A stretch of DNA of 64,000 nt, taken from positions 8,874-72,873 of the forward strand of contig NTMA01000078.1 in assembly GCA_002917075.1 (NCBI GenBank). Reading direction: 5' to 3'. This document shows, in pieces, positions 23,463-34,875 of the stretch. Source of the DNA: Hawksworthiomyces lignivorus (Eukaryota > Ascomycota > Sordariomycetes > Ophiostomatales > Ophiostomataceae). Position 1 is the first letter of the stretch; the number at the start of each line of letters is the position of its first letter. Below the pieces are notes generated by a model. The model was given only the letters and a program-made list of their open reading frames with translations, ran no database searches and was not told the DNA's origin. A program made the position numbers and the translations under genes.

Positions 23463-24640
23463 TAGACGACCAAGCATCTACGCGGGTGGAGATTATTTCT
23501 GAGGCAAAAAGAAGGTCGGCGGACCATGCTGCTAATGGTAGAATTTTTTTTCCCACTCTGTCTTTTCGTCTTTATTGCATAGCGAAGCATTGGCGTATAT
23601 CTCTTAGATTTAGACTAGATTCAGGTTTAGTATTGTTATAAACGGGCTGGGAGAACAACAGATAATTTTAGTTTATCATAATAGGACTTTGCATAATTGG
23701 TATTTTCCGAGTATATATATATTTTCAAGACGATGATACCGAGGAGGTGCATTCATGTCTAGTAGCAAAGCAAATTGGGGATTAGGAGACAGGTGACAGC
23801 AGAGAGAAGGTTTGGAGAGGTCTGTCTGCCCAGACCAAGTCTACTGAGAAGTTGCGAGTGTGATTTGGACTGTTGTAGACCATCACCCTCGTAGATGGAA
23901 TCTGGCTGAATTTGCCGTGCTGGCTTGTCAACGAGCAGCTGCTGTCCGTAGTCAACCCACAATTCTAGCTGTTCCCCTGCCATTTAGGTCATTCTACATG
24001 TAGTATTTCCTCAAACATTGATATATATTAGCACTAGGTCTCTGGGCAGACAGTGTTGACGACATAGCGAGCTTCACAATACACTAGGTAAAGAGAGTTA
24101 CTGGTTTCGCGAGATTATGACAGATAACTTCCCTTTGCCTAACAAGAGGTGCATAAAGATGTAGACAGTTCTGGATCTGGTCTCTTGAGTTCTTGCTACT
24201 AAGAATGGCAGTGGTGGGACCTATGCCGGAAGTTATTGGAATCGATGAGGCGAGGGAAGTTACCACCCCGTTTTACAGACGGAACCGCCCCTCCTTTGGC
24301 GATAGGGGAAGAGCTAAGATCCTTGGCTCACCTGTTGAGTATGACATGTCAATTCCCTTGTAAGGCTGGATGTTGCAGTGAATATTGTCGTCAGCAAAAC
24401 TGGGACGCCAGGGCTCTACGCCTCATTTTGGACTCTCGTATCGTCTGTTACACGGCCTTCGTCTGACACTACATAGGTGCTGCCATACGATTGGCGCGAC
24501 TGTGATGACACTGGCCATTTTTTTTCTTAAAAGAAAATTGACTTCTCAGCTCGAGATGTATTCTCTTTTGACTGTTCTTCGGTAACGAGTTTGGATTGGA
24601 CTTTGTTGCCGTTGATCTTTGTGCCCCCCCCGCCGTGTTA
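23463..24640. other. Intergenic region, left part
   Basis: 3' flank of the PQ-loop gene followed by sequence with only short ORFs (under 80 codons). No gene or RNA was recognised. Confidence 0.45.
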
Positions 24641-24642
24641 TA

Positions 24643-24921
24643 TCACAGGTGGTCACCACCCTCACGAAATCATTAAGCCTCTATAATCCACCCACACCTT
24701 TTTCACTCCTTCTATTTCTAACTAATATCCTAACATTCTACCAGCTAATTGATCTGAATCAGCTGCCTGCTTTAAAATTGTAGGAATCTCATCAACCCAG
24801 TTGTTAATAGTAGACTGTTTTAGAGTATCCCAGCCCTCCTCAGCCCTAGTTTTTAAGTCTTCGTCGTCCCATACTATAGGCAGGCTCAATGATTTCGTGA
24901 GAGGGGTGGTGGTCTCGTGCC
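24643..24921 (-). mobile_element. Internally deleted Tc1/mariner-like element (MITE-like)
   Basis: Inverted ends are visible: 24661-24680 (CTCACGAAATCATTAAGCCT) pairs with 24882-24901 at 19 of 20 positions, and the outer GGTCACCACC at 24651-24660 roughly pairs with 24902-24914. TA dinucleotides flank the outer limits (24641-24642 and 24922-24923), as expected for Tc1/mariner target sites, so the limits given are approximate. Between the ends, the minus strand reads as the C-terminus of a transposase (about 24873 to 24722), including AEEGWDTLKQSTINNWVDEI and ending LAGRMLGY-stop. Tc1-type transposases end in a similar EAW...I..L..SMP pattern. The rest of the transposase is absent, so this copy is non-autonomous. 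Confidence 0.6.
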
Positions 24922-25849
24922 TATCATCAGCACTTCGAGTTGGCGCTGAACTTGTCAGCTCGCCGATGACTTACAATCTTATAGCTGTCCAATGAAAAAG
25001 CTTGATGCAGTTCAGGGGTAATGGGGCAAGAGAATGAAAATGCCATTGGTTGGCGGCTGGTCCTTCTTTGCGGCGAAAGCCGCCGCATATCACCTCTGGT
25101 TTTGGCTGCGGGATGCATTTGTTGGCTTCTGTGCTTCCCTCTCCCCGTGCCTACAGCGGACAGAATATCTCCGTCTCCCCTGAAAAGTATGAGAGATGGG
25201 GATACTGCAGCAGCAGAAAGAGCAGCGGACGGATGCACTGGAGTCTGGCTGTCGCAAGCTATACTATTTGGGAAGTCGCTGAAGGATAAGGACTCCACAG
25301 AAGTACACAAAGGCATTGTTTTGAATGATACCTAGACCAGAGCTAGTGTTGGGTAAGCAGGGTCTTCTTTAAAATCGACACGCATAGAGCCGAGCCTATC
25401 ATCTACAGTACTTGATTGAGTGGATAAAATACGTAGGAAGTTGTAAGTAAGGAGCTGAGGGAAATACATTGTACCTTGTAGTGACAGTACATAGAACGAG
25501 GTCAGCCACAGTGAAGACGAAGATCTGTTGCAGGGGTTGGAGGATGACGGAAACGATGGTGAACAAAATAATCCGGGGTCCGCTATAGCAGCTACCCTAG
25601 TGCTATTGTAAGCTGGCGGTACGTGAAGCAGAGAGCAACGGCGGAGATACAGCGTAAAAGTTTTGACCCTAGATAAACTTTTTCCAACGGTAGACATTAC
25701 TGATTTTATACAAAACAATTTTAATACGAGAGCACAGTTGTAAATTGTTCGTTGCGAAGTGCCGGACACAAGTAAAGTAGGCGTCTTCCCTTGTCCTTTC
25801 TTCCAGCATTATTTCGCGTCTAGTCGTATGCCAATGGCATTTCTGCACA
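24922..25849. other. Intergenic region, middle part
   Basis: An ORF of 145 codons on the minus strand (25769-25332) has no domain, no coding-like composition and no supporting splice context, so it is not called. Nothing else was recognised. Confidence 0.4.
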
Positions 25850-28420
25850 TCCCTTTTGCCCCTTAGCCCCATTGTCCCTGTCGTATCTGTTATCCTTTTG
25901 TCGGACCTCCTGTGCCTTGCGCTTCTTCCTTTGCTTGCCCCATTTGTGACATCCCCTCTTCTTTACGGATTTCCTAATGCCGAACTCTCCTATGCCGCCG
26001 TCGCCTTGCTCTCGCGGTTGCCGTTTTTATTTTCTTCGTATTACACTCTTTCCCGTCCTTTGTCTGCTTCAGCTGCGGTCGCTAGGTATTACGCATATTG
26101 TCCCGCCCCCTCCTAAACTTTTTTCGTGTGTTAACAATATAGGTGGCTCTGGGCAGACAGTCTCTCCACTTTATACTCTTTTGGCCCCTTTCCCTGGCTC
26201 GCGGTCCCCCTGGATAGACCCGTGGATGGACACCGACAGCCCCGTCCTCCGCCAAACCAGGTTATTTTCTGTCTCTTTCCACGGATCAAGCTTAGCGAAT
26301 CAGCTTGTAACTAGCTTATGCGTATGTGTATGTACTCCTTTTTCTTACCTGCTCCCAAGTACGTATCCGGACACCTTGTCCGTCGTTCTTTCCTTTCGTG
26401 TGTAAGCCATGCAATGCCTTTCACATGCACAGTTTCCTTCATTGGCTTTCTTTATTTTCTGTTTCCAATTGCTCTTTCCCAATTCCGCATCCCGCCGTAT
26501 GTTTCTGCCTTGCATCTCCGGTAAGCGCTTTCAATGTTCTATTTTTTTGTTTTTGTCCAAACGGATCGCGCGTAGATACTTGCACATCATACACACACAT
26601 TTACATCTTTTTTAGGAATGGAGGCCCAAAAGTTTTTAGTAGCCCCTCCTGAGAACATCCTGCAGAATGGACCTCAGGGAAAAAAAAATCTCAGCATGCA
26701 CCTAAACCCGGTCCAGCCCAACGAATGGGTTCCGGCAACTATTCCGTAGCGTCCCTTGAAGTCCCTCAAGTGGGTTTCCGTTTGCACTTGCCTTTCCTCT
26801 CTAATTTGCTTTGTTCCTCCTGGTGCCTTCAATCTACTCTCAGTCCGTTTCTTGAGCCGTTCGGACTTTTGCTTGGTCTGGCCTTTAGTGATTTACGTCT
26901 ACCATCCTTACCCCACTGGCGAGAGCGCGCCACTAAAAGGACACAATTTTTTTTTTGGTCTTATTTATCCCCCGTTCTTGTGTGATCCTCTACCATGGAG
27001 GTGTTTTTATTTTTATTTTTTAGCTATTCCATATCGCTCTTGTCCCCTCTCCACGCAGATTACTCGTAGAGCTGCTAGTTGTGTTTGTATAGCTGCTGCT
27101 GCGGGGCCAAGGAGGAGGGGAAGAGCATATGTAAAAGCAGACGAAGAGGAAGGTATCAAGCTTGAAGAATTAAAAAAAGGGGGGGAGAAAAAGTAGCACA
27201 CAACGACATTCTCAACTCACACTTGTTCGCCAATCCCCGAAACCATTTCCATTCCTTTCGTTTATATTTGCTTCCTTTCCTTTCCCTTTATCTCCCGAGC
27301 AGTCTGCCGGCTTGTTGTTTGTTTCTTCTTCCCCCTTTTGTTCTTTTTCTCTCCCCTTTTTTCGGTTTCTCCGTCCACTTTCCTCTTTTGGGACTTGAGT
27401 TTGGAGAAGTCTTACCTCTTCGGTGCCAGAGCCAATGTTCACACGTTAATTTCCTACTAAGATACAAAGCCTTCTCACGGAGGTAAATCAGAGCTCCTGT
27501 TTTATCCGCAACCTCAACGGCAAATATCAGTACACGCCAACACGGCAGCGACCAGAGCCACTCTGCTCCAACTTGCCCCGTCCAGCACTGTTTTTTCTTG
27601 TAGATCACCTATTCCCGTCCGTCTGTCTGCCCACTCACCGTTGATACCAGCTCGCCGGGGCCGCTCACCCCGTGCCTGGCTGTCTAAGCATATTTTGCTT
27701 CGATCCCTGTCTTGGAAGAAAAAGAAAGTTTCTTTCCTTCTTTTCCTTTTAATTTCTCTTTCCACCATAGCTCAGCAGCACCCATATATACTTTTGAAAC
27801 GAATCGACCCCAAACTCGTATGGTCTGCCTCTTTGTCTCTGCGTCTGAATACCATCTTCTTGCTCGACAATTACTCCCTACTCACCCCTAACCTCCCAGA
27901 TTCTCGGCATATTTTATTTGGAGGAAGAGGCTTCTCTTTCTTCTGTCTCCACCATCTCTATTCATCTGTCATAACTTTCATTACCTCTCCCTGTTGTTCT
28001 TTCCGTTCATTATCTGCTCAATTCAATACCCCCTCGTTGTTAAATACCTTTCTGGGCCTCTATATTTGATCCTCCAACGTCAATCCGTTTCCTTCACGCT
28101 GCCACTCTTTTGCCGCACTAAAATACCATCCGGCGGGATTCTCCGCAATTTTTTTCCCCAAGTCCATTTTCGAAGCAGCCGTGGCATAGGATCTGGTTAC
28201 CGACAAAAAAGCACTAGCTCGCTGGCCTCTGTTTATCTACGGCTCAGTTTTCTGCTCGAAATATTCCGAGTGCCAAAGCCAAACTTAATTTTTGGAGGGC
28301 TCATCACCAACTCACCGTGCTGAGCAGAGCGACGTTGGGCACTGAACATCGGGCATCTCTCAAAATCTCTTCTTCCTTATCGATTTTGAAAAACGTGGGG
28401 GACAACCTTAGTCGGCAACA
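25850..28420 (+). promoter_or_regulatory. Very long pyrimidine-rich leader/promoter of the Krev-type GTPase gene
   Basis: About 2.6 kb consists of successive C/T-rich blocks on the plus strand (25850-26640, 26750-27080 and 27230-28140), separated by short A/G-rich pieces. One purine-rich island at 27100-27195 (GGGGCCAAGGAGGAGGGG...) interrupts the bias. ORFs are Ser/Phe/Leu-rich and explained by composition. The region could contain a long or multi-start 5' UTR, possibly with introns, or a non-coding transcript. I cannot place transcription starts. Confidence 0.45.
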
Positions 28421-29635
28421 ATGTCTCCGCGGTATCTACCAAGGTGGGTAGCCTCTATTGCACATTTTAGGACAAGGAGAGCCTGCAAGAGAAAGCCACA
28501 TTACTCACGCCAGATTGGTCCACATTCTAGTCGCGAATGCCACATTGTTGTGCTCGGTGCAGGTATATTGTGTCTGCCGATTATGCCTCCCATCTCTCAG
28601 CACAAACCATCGCTGACTTGAGCAGGTGGTGTTGGAAAGAGTTGTCTGACAGGTGGGTTTTTCCTCTGTGCCTTGCAGCACCTGCATGCAAGTGGGGACA
28701 GTCTGGAAAAAGACGCAGCTTTTGAGCTGAATGCCGCTCTCGGTCTCGCCGTGGCGAGGACGTTTCGGATGGTTTTGCTAACATCTTCAAAACAGCCCAG
28801 TTTGTCCACAACCAATGGGTCGAGAGTTACGATCCAACTATCGAGGACTCTTACCGGACACAGATTTCTGTTGATGTGAGTTGTCTCAGAGCCGCAGCAT
28901 GCTTCTTTTGCCGGTCTACAGTGAGACGAGAGTCAACACGTGAAAAGACAAGTGATACTAATTGAGTTTGTGTTAGGACCGGCAAGTTGTACTCGAGATG
29001 TAAGAGAAATCCCGCCCCTGGACTAGGAAATGTCTCCGCGCATACAGTCATGCGCCCATGTCCAATTGATAAGTGCCAAAGAATTCTGACCCGCTGGCTA
29101 GCTTGGATACTGCTGGTACTGAGCAGTTTGGTATGTTGCTGGATCTTCTCGTCTTGGTGCTGGCGGTGGCGTCGAGTCTCTTACTGATACCGATGGCTTC
29201 TATATAGTTGCTATGCGTGATTTATACATGAAGACTGGCCAGGGATTTCTGCTCGTCTTCAGCATCACATCGCCGTCTTCTTTGTCTGAGCTTACTATGC
29301 TCCGTGACGAGATTATCCGTGTCAAGGACGACGAAAACACGCCAATAGTTATCGTCGGTAACAAGGCTGATCTCGAGGATCAACGTGCGGTCAGCCGGAG
29401 CAAAGCGTTCACGCTCGCACAGCAGTGGAATGCTCCGTATTATGAAACCAGTGCACGGACGCGAACAAACGTCGACGAAGTCTTTGTTGATCTTTGCCGG
29501 CAAATGCTTCGCCGCGACGAACTGGACCCCCCGATGCCCTCTTACGACGACGAAGACAAGTATGGTGGTCAGATGTCTTCAAGTCGCAGGCACCGTCGAC
29601 GCCGAAGGGATGGCCACCGATGCACCCTGTTGTGA
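28421..29635 (+). CDS. Rap/Krev-1 (Rsr1/Bud1)-type Ras-family GTPase
   Basis: Seven exons are inferred: 28421-28443, 28531-28562, 28626-28652, 28796-28875, 28977-28999, 29102-29130 and 29208-29635, 213 aa. All phases close and the assembled protein shows every G motif: IVVLGAGGVGKSCLTA (G1), DPTIEDSYR (effector loop), LDTAGTEQFVAMRDLYM (G3), VGNKADLED (G4) and YETSARTRTN (G5). The tail RRHRRRRRDGHR is polybasic and ends in CTLL, predicting geranylgeranylation. AMRDLYMKTGQGFLLVFSIT is diagnostic of the Rap/Rsr1 branch. KREV-1/Rsr1 proteins direct bud-site or polarity choice and interact with Cdc42/Rac modules. The first six exons are 23-80 nt long. An extended N-terminus (MSPRYLPSRE) replaces the usual MSREY start. 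Confidence 0.93.
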
Positions 29636-31541
29636 ATCGCTAACGGTCCCTGCACCCTTTTCTCGTCCCCTTCTCTGTTCTCTTTGATTTTTTGCATTCC
29701 CGGGTTGTCACGATTGATATTGGAGTTTTCTCATTGGCGTTCGAAAAGCAAAGGGAAGAATTATCCGTCAGGGAGGAAAATCAGATGTGACGTAGAGACA
29801 GTAAAAGTCTCATTACAACGAAAACAGCTCGATCCAAACCTACACATACTAGGACGGTAAAACTGGGAATGGCGGAAAATTTATAACAGCGTTCATTTGC
29901 TGCTTTCCTCTTCCTCGTCCTCTTTCTCTTCTTTTCTGTTTTGTTTTTTATCCTTTCTTATCGTCTATTCTTTGACGGGAACCGAAGACGCTGTAAGCGT
30001 CATATGCTGCTGGAGTTTGGAAAGAGACGGGCCATCCATATGGAGTAACGATTTACGGGAACAAAAGCACCATCATTGGTTTCTTATCTATTTTCGGAAG
30101 TGCTTCTTTTCTATTCTCTTCGATATACGCCTGATCACTCTTTTTTTTTTTTTTCTGCACGCACGAGCATGTTTTCAATTTAAAATGAAGAGCTACTACA
30201 ACGAATTTGATCGCGCAAATGTGAATCTGGTACGATGCACCTCTGGTGGCACAGGCTATAAGATAAGGGCTCGTACGTAAAAGGCAGGCGAAAAGTAGAT
30301 TTGCAAATTCGACAAAATGCATTTAATGGGGAGTGACAAACCTTGTCAATTGAGATGTGATCGCAGTTAAGCTTAGTACATTGCTTAGTCGTTAATCCAG
30401 ACAAGGCTAGAAGACAACCGCCAAGGAAAGTGATATGGAATTTACATGTATGGCGTCAGATGCAAGTAACCTTAGACACCGGTCCTTTTGCCACTGCTAG
30501 CAAATGGGATGACGAGGAAGAGGAACATAAGCATAATATATCAAATGAAACAAATAGAAGAATGGAGCGAGAATCCGCTCCTGATTATCTTATAGCTGGA
30601 GCAAGTACACATGCGCGGAAGTATGCTCTATGTTTGCGCCCTGTGCCCGTAACATTAAGCCTACACGAGTTAGAAGATAAGAGTGAGCTATGTACATCAC
30701 CCTGTGAAAAGTAAACAAACTGCCTGCCTCCTTGGGTTAAGTGGATTAAGTCAAAGTTAGTAATACTGCGTGTTTTTTTCACGTGACAAATAGACGCTTA
30801 CAACTTCCCAGGACGGAGTATTCCGTGGCCAGAGCACCCCTACATTGTACGCGTAAGGCGAGCGCTAGTTTGTTTTTATGCCTGAGGACGAAATTTTAGA
30901 CTCCCTTGGAACGAATGAAACCGCGTTTTAAGCATGACTAAGGCTAATGGCCCTGGAGATATTGGACCTGAAAGGGAATGGCGCAGGGATAATTTGGCGG
31001 GGCTCCCAGCACTCTTCGTTTTGGTGTCCACTGCCACGTAAACTCCATCTCCCACTGGCGCCGGCAGACCACTCCCTTCTGAAGCCTAGTCAGCTGTTTT
31101 CATCCTAAGCATAATGCGTGCACACGTTATGCGTAGCATTAAGAGGTTCTAACGTGAGGAGTAACTTGTTTTATTTTTGTTTCTGTAATTTTGGGCGGGC
31201 CACTTCCACTTTCCGGCCTTGCCGCTCGTCACTCCTCACGTATTCGTACTGTAAGTCTGCATACCGTTGGGAGAGACATTCGTCATTCCCAATTTCCAGC
31301 ACTTTCCTCCACTCATTCTTCTCGCTTGGTCGCATAGTATCTACATACGTACACACTCTCTTCCTTCGTATCTCCCATATCCCTCCATTTTCTTTCCTTT
31401 TCTACTCGCCAACGAAAAGCATCGCAATCGAATCTTTTCCATTAAAAGATCGACCGTCGAAGAACGGATTTTTCAATCTATCCATCTAACGTATCTTTTA
31501 TCACTTTCATCTTCGCATTCTCTCGAGACCCACTATCAGTC
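29636..31541. other. Intergenic region between the Krev-type and His-rich genes
   Basis: The right half (31150-31540) is C/T-rich and probably the promoter and leader of the His-rich protein gene. The left half is AT-rich with short ORFs. No gene was recognised. Confidence 0.45.
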
Positions 31542-33053
31542 ATGCTGCCCAAGGCGCTCTTGGCTGCGGCGCTTGCGACGTCAACCGCATCGGCTTTCTT
31601 GCTGCCGCCTCCGACAGACGTCGAGCTCGAACGCACCAAGCCTTTTGATGTGGTTGAAAGCGGCGACAGCACTAACAACAAAGAAGGAGACTTCCATGCT
31701 CTACCTTTTGATGTCAAAGGTGACGACGTTGCCTCTGCCAACCCCTTCTACCATGAATTCACCAAGGTCAAGGTAGCGTGCCCGGGCTGTCCCATGACGG
31801 TCCGCAAGCACAAGCACCATAAGAGCGACGACAGCAACGAAAACAAGGACAAGGACGCCAACATCGTCACCGTGACTGGCGTCCCCAACCACATCCAGCT
31901 CCACTTCAGCATCGACCATGCGAAGGAGCACGATCGTCTGCTTGTCAACGGCTTCGAGCTCTATCCGGACGTCGACGTCTATAATAGCGTTCTGAAAGCT
32001 ATCCAGATCCCTGATCACCACCGCCGCCATCACGGTAAGGGCAAGCACCACCATGAAGGCAGTGATGAGGATGAGAAGAAGGCGGGCAACCACCACCACC
32101 ACGAGGATGACGAGAAGAAGTCGGATCACCACCGCCACGACGACAACGATGAAGAGGAGCTGAAGCGTCGTCACCATTCGGCCGAGGGCAAGCACCACAA
32201 GGAGCACAAGCACCACAAGAACGGCAAGCACGCTCACAAGCATGCTGTCAGCGTGCCCCTCGGCTATTCTCTGCAGGCACAGGCTGTCGGCCAGGACGCA
32301 AGCAACGGCATGGAGGTCGTGGGCCTGTCGTTGCAAATCATCGAAGTCAATAACGTCTTCATCCAGGGCATCCCGGCTGTGTCGATTCGGCTTATCCGTA
32401 CCCCAGAAGGTGGCCTGATGATTGGCCGGATTGATGTGGACGAGATCGAAAAGAAGGCTGGCGACAAGGAACTCTCTCACCATGGTCATGGCCATGGCGG
32501 TGACCGCATGGCAGAGCTGAAGAAGGCGCTTGCCGAATGCGACAGCTTCGTGTGCCGCTGGAAGGCTGTTGTTGCCGCGAGCATGAAGTCTCACGGTTGC
32601 AAGGGCAAGGCCATGCATGCTAGCCAGGCGAAGCAGGATGAGACGAACGGTGACGATGACAAGGACCATCCCCACCACCGCCACCACCACCACCACCACC
32701 ACCACAAGATTCTCGAGCACAGCTGGTCGAGACTGTTCAAGAAGTTTGGTTCGCATATTCTTTTCCCCGTGCTCATCGGCATTACCGCCGGTGTCGTTGT
32801 CAGCTTGGTCGGCATGCTCGTTGGCAGCGTTGTGGTGAGCATCTGGCGCTTGGTCTTCCGCCGCCGCCAGGCCGCTATTCGCACGCACCATCACCATCGT
32901 CACCGCCACAGCCGCAGCCGTAACGCCACTGCAAAGGCCGACCGCCGCGAGCAGGGTGCTGACGAGGAGAAGGCTAGCCTCGTTGCGGCAGCCGAATCCG
33001 TCGAGGCCGAACTGCCACCATATGAGGACAAGGATCCTAAGACGGAGGCTTGA
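31542..33053 (+). CDS. Histidine-rich secreted/type I membrane protein, possible metal binder
   Basis: Intronless, 503 aa. Residues 1-18 are a signal peptide (MLPKALLAAALATSTASA). The luminal or extracellular part carries a short ACPGCP motif near residue 80 and many His-rich tracts: HHRRHHGKGKHHH, NHHHHEDDEKKSDHHRH, GKHHKEHKHHKNGKHAHKH, HHGHGHGG and HPHHRHHHHHHHHK. These alternate with acidic residues. Two conserved-looking globular stretches flank them (about 85-145 and 235-300). A single membrane helix lies at about 405-433. The cytosolic tail is basic and His-rich, then acidic, with ELPPYEDKD near the end, a PPxY motif that can bind Rsp5/Nedd4-type ubiquitin ligases. Metal (Zn, Ni, Cu) binding is inference from composition; the family is a fungal protein of unknown function. 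A 402-codon antisense ORF is a shadow of the His codons. Confidence 0.9.
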   Translation: MLPKALLAAALATSTASAFLLPPPTDVELERTKPFDVVESGDSTNNKEGDFHALPFDVKGDDVASANPFYHEFTKVKVACPGCPMTVRKHKHHKSDDSNENKDKDANIVTVTGVPNHIQLHFSIDHAKEHDRLLVNGFELYPDVDVYNSVLKAIQIPDHHRRHHGKGKHHHEGSDEDEKKAGNHHHHEDDEKKSDHHRHDDNDEEELKRRHHSAEGKHHKEHKHHKNGKHAHKHAVSVPLGYSLQAQAVGQDASNGMEVVGLSLQIIEVNNVFIQGIPAVSIRLIRTPEGGLMIGRIDVDEIEKKAGDKELSHHGHGHGGDRMAELKKALAECDSFVCRWKAVVAASMKSHGCKGKAMHASQAKQDETNGDDDKDHPHHRHHHHHHHHKILEHSWSRLFKKFGSHILFPVLIGITAGVVVSLVGMLVGSVVVSIWRLVFRRRQAAIRTHHHHRHRHSRSRNATAKADRREQGADEEKASLVAAAESVEAELPPYEDKDPKTEA

Positions 33054-33940
33054 AATCTTTGACCTTTACCAAAAACTACTTACATATCTAGATTGCGTGC
33101 AAGACTGGTCTTATCTGGACTGCTATTCCCCAACGTCGTCTTGTTTGTTTTATTTTGATAAGCTCACTGTTTGCAAGTGACGTGCTTTCTTTACTTTCCT
33201 TTGTCTCGATTTGTTTTGTCGGTTTAAATATCTCTGCCTTTTTTTTTCTTTTTTTTTTGGAACGCACGACATTTCCTTTTGTACTTGTATATCACCTATG
33301 GAAGAAAGCCTGGTTTTCTGAGCTCTAGCTAGCATTTCGTGAAATGTGCACGGGGTTCAGCGGCAGCGAAGTATGGACATAGAAAGATATGTGCATGTTG
33401 TTTTGCACCAGATCCGACTGTAGTCCGCGCACCTGTGAAAATTTACCACACTCCTTTGCTTTTCCTGGAACCCTCTATTGATTTTAGTTAGTTGGTATTG
33501 TTTTTGCACTTTCTGTCTTTCATCAAAAACTACTTCCTGTCGGGTCGCGCAACGCTGACCTGCAACTCTCCCTCTGTCCGACATCCACATTCCTTTTGAA
33601 AATGTATTTAAAGACTACAGAAAATGCATTTCTAAACTCAAATTTCTCTGGATCTCAAGTGCTTCATATCCGTAAATTCGTAGTTGAATGTCATAAAGCG
33701 TCAACAGCATAAATCATTAGCAATTACGCTCAGGGTAACCGAAGTGAGTATAATTAGGCTCGTGCCAATTTCTGTTAGGCAAAAGCGTAATGAACTTGAA
33801 ATAAAATTATGTCCCAGAGAAATATATATCGATGGCACCCAACGCCGAGGCAAATCCAATCCCTTCAAAACACACTAGATCATAGAAAGAAGGAGCCCGG
33901 TCTAATTCATCTCTTGTTTGAGGCACTGCCCATCTCATCA
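33054..33940. other. Convergent intergenic region
   Basis: 3' flanks of the His-rich gene and NC2-beta. T-rich (33180-33270), then AT-rich. Only short ORFs. Confidence 0.5.
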
Positions 33941-34875
33941 TCAACCATGCCGCATAGCCGCCTCCGCAAACTGCTCTTGCTGCAGACGCTCCAGCTCCTC
34001 GAGCGTCATCCCACTCTGTGTGAACTTGTCTGCTTTCCGCTCACGGCCCTTCTGCACCTCCTTGTGCTCTTGAGCCGCCTCCAGCACGGCGCCGATATAC
34101 TGCGCGAAACCCAGCTGGTCCAGTGCCCGCGTGATGTGGTCGCAGGCGATGGTCTTCTTGGCCTCCTTCTCGGAGATCTCGTTAGCCTCAGAGGAGATGA
34201 GAGTGATGAACTCAACGCAGCACTCGATCAGCAGGTCGCGAGCATCCTTGGAGAAGGCAAGGCCGCTCGAAGGCGGCAGAATCTCGGTAACGATCTTTTG
34301 CACGGTAGCTGGAAGCATCGTCAGCAAGTAGGCGATGCAAACTGCGGAGAAATAAAGAAGCATTTACCTTTGGGTAGGGAAAGATCGTCGCTGCCTGGCT
34401 CATATGTTAGCAGATGCACATCGACGTCATAATAAATCACCTTAAAAATCGTAATAGCCGGCACCAAGCAGGAGACACTTTAAAAAGGCGAGGTGAGAAT
34501 GACTTCAGTCCCAAATACATGTCATATAGATCCAATATCTCTACTCCCAAGTATTTTGGCTGCGAGAGGTGCTTGGCAACAAGACCAGGCAGGAATGTAC
34601 CACTGCCTCGACTGAATGCGTCACACAAGCTCATCTGTAGAGCAGCCATATACTCTCTTGTAGCTTGTCACTCGACAAAGATTCTGAAATGATGGCCTAT
34701 AGCTTGTCTTCTATACAGCATCAAATTGCCATATGCATCTCCAGATTGCAGTGTTGATATAACAATGTGTCGGATCAGGTGTCCTGAATCCAAATGAGAA
34801 AAGCGATGAACGCCTTTAGATTCATGCTTAAGAACCAAAATACTTACCACCAAAGTCGCCTTCGTGATCTGACAT
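33941..34875 (-). CDS. NCB2: Negative cofactor 2 beta (Dr1/Ncb2), histone-fold transcription repressor
   Basis: Three exons on the minus strand are inferred: 34875-34848, 34394-34368 and 34308-33941, 140 aa. Joined, the N-terminus reads MSDHEGDFGGSDDLSLPKA followed by TVQKIVTEILPPSSG, as in Dr1. The H2B-like histone fold is obvious: FSKDARDLLIECCVEFITLI, SSEANEISEKEAKKTIACDH, ITRALDQLGF. The tail EELERLQQEQFAEAA is Gln-rich, as in Dr1. NC2-beta pairs with NC2-alpha (Bur6/DRAP1) and clamps TBP on DNA, blocking TFIIB entry. The second exon is only 27 nt and the first intron is 453 nt, far longer than all other introns in the window. Confidence 0.93.

Noticed and set aside
25332..25769. 145-codon minus-strand ORF
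   Set aside because: No recognisable feature and no leader-like sequence upstream; treated as chance.
31701..32909. 402-codon antisense ORF opposite the His-rich gene
   Set aside because: Its Val/Met/Leu-rich translation is the mirror of CAC/CAT and GAC/GAG codons on the other strand; the sense protein has a signal peptide and a membrane helix.
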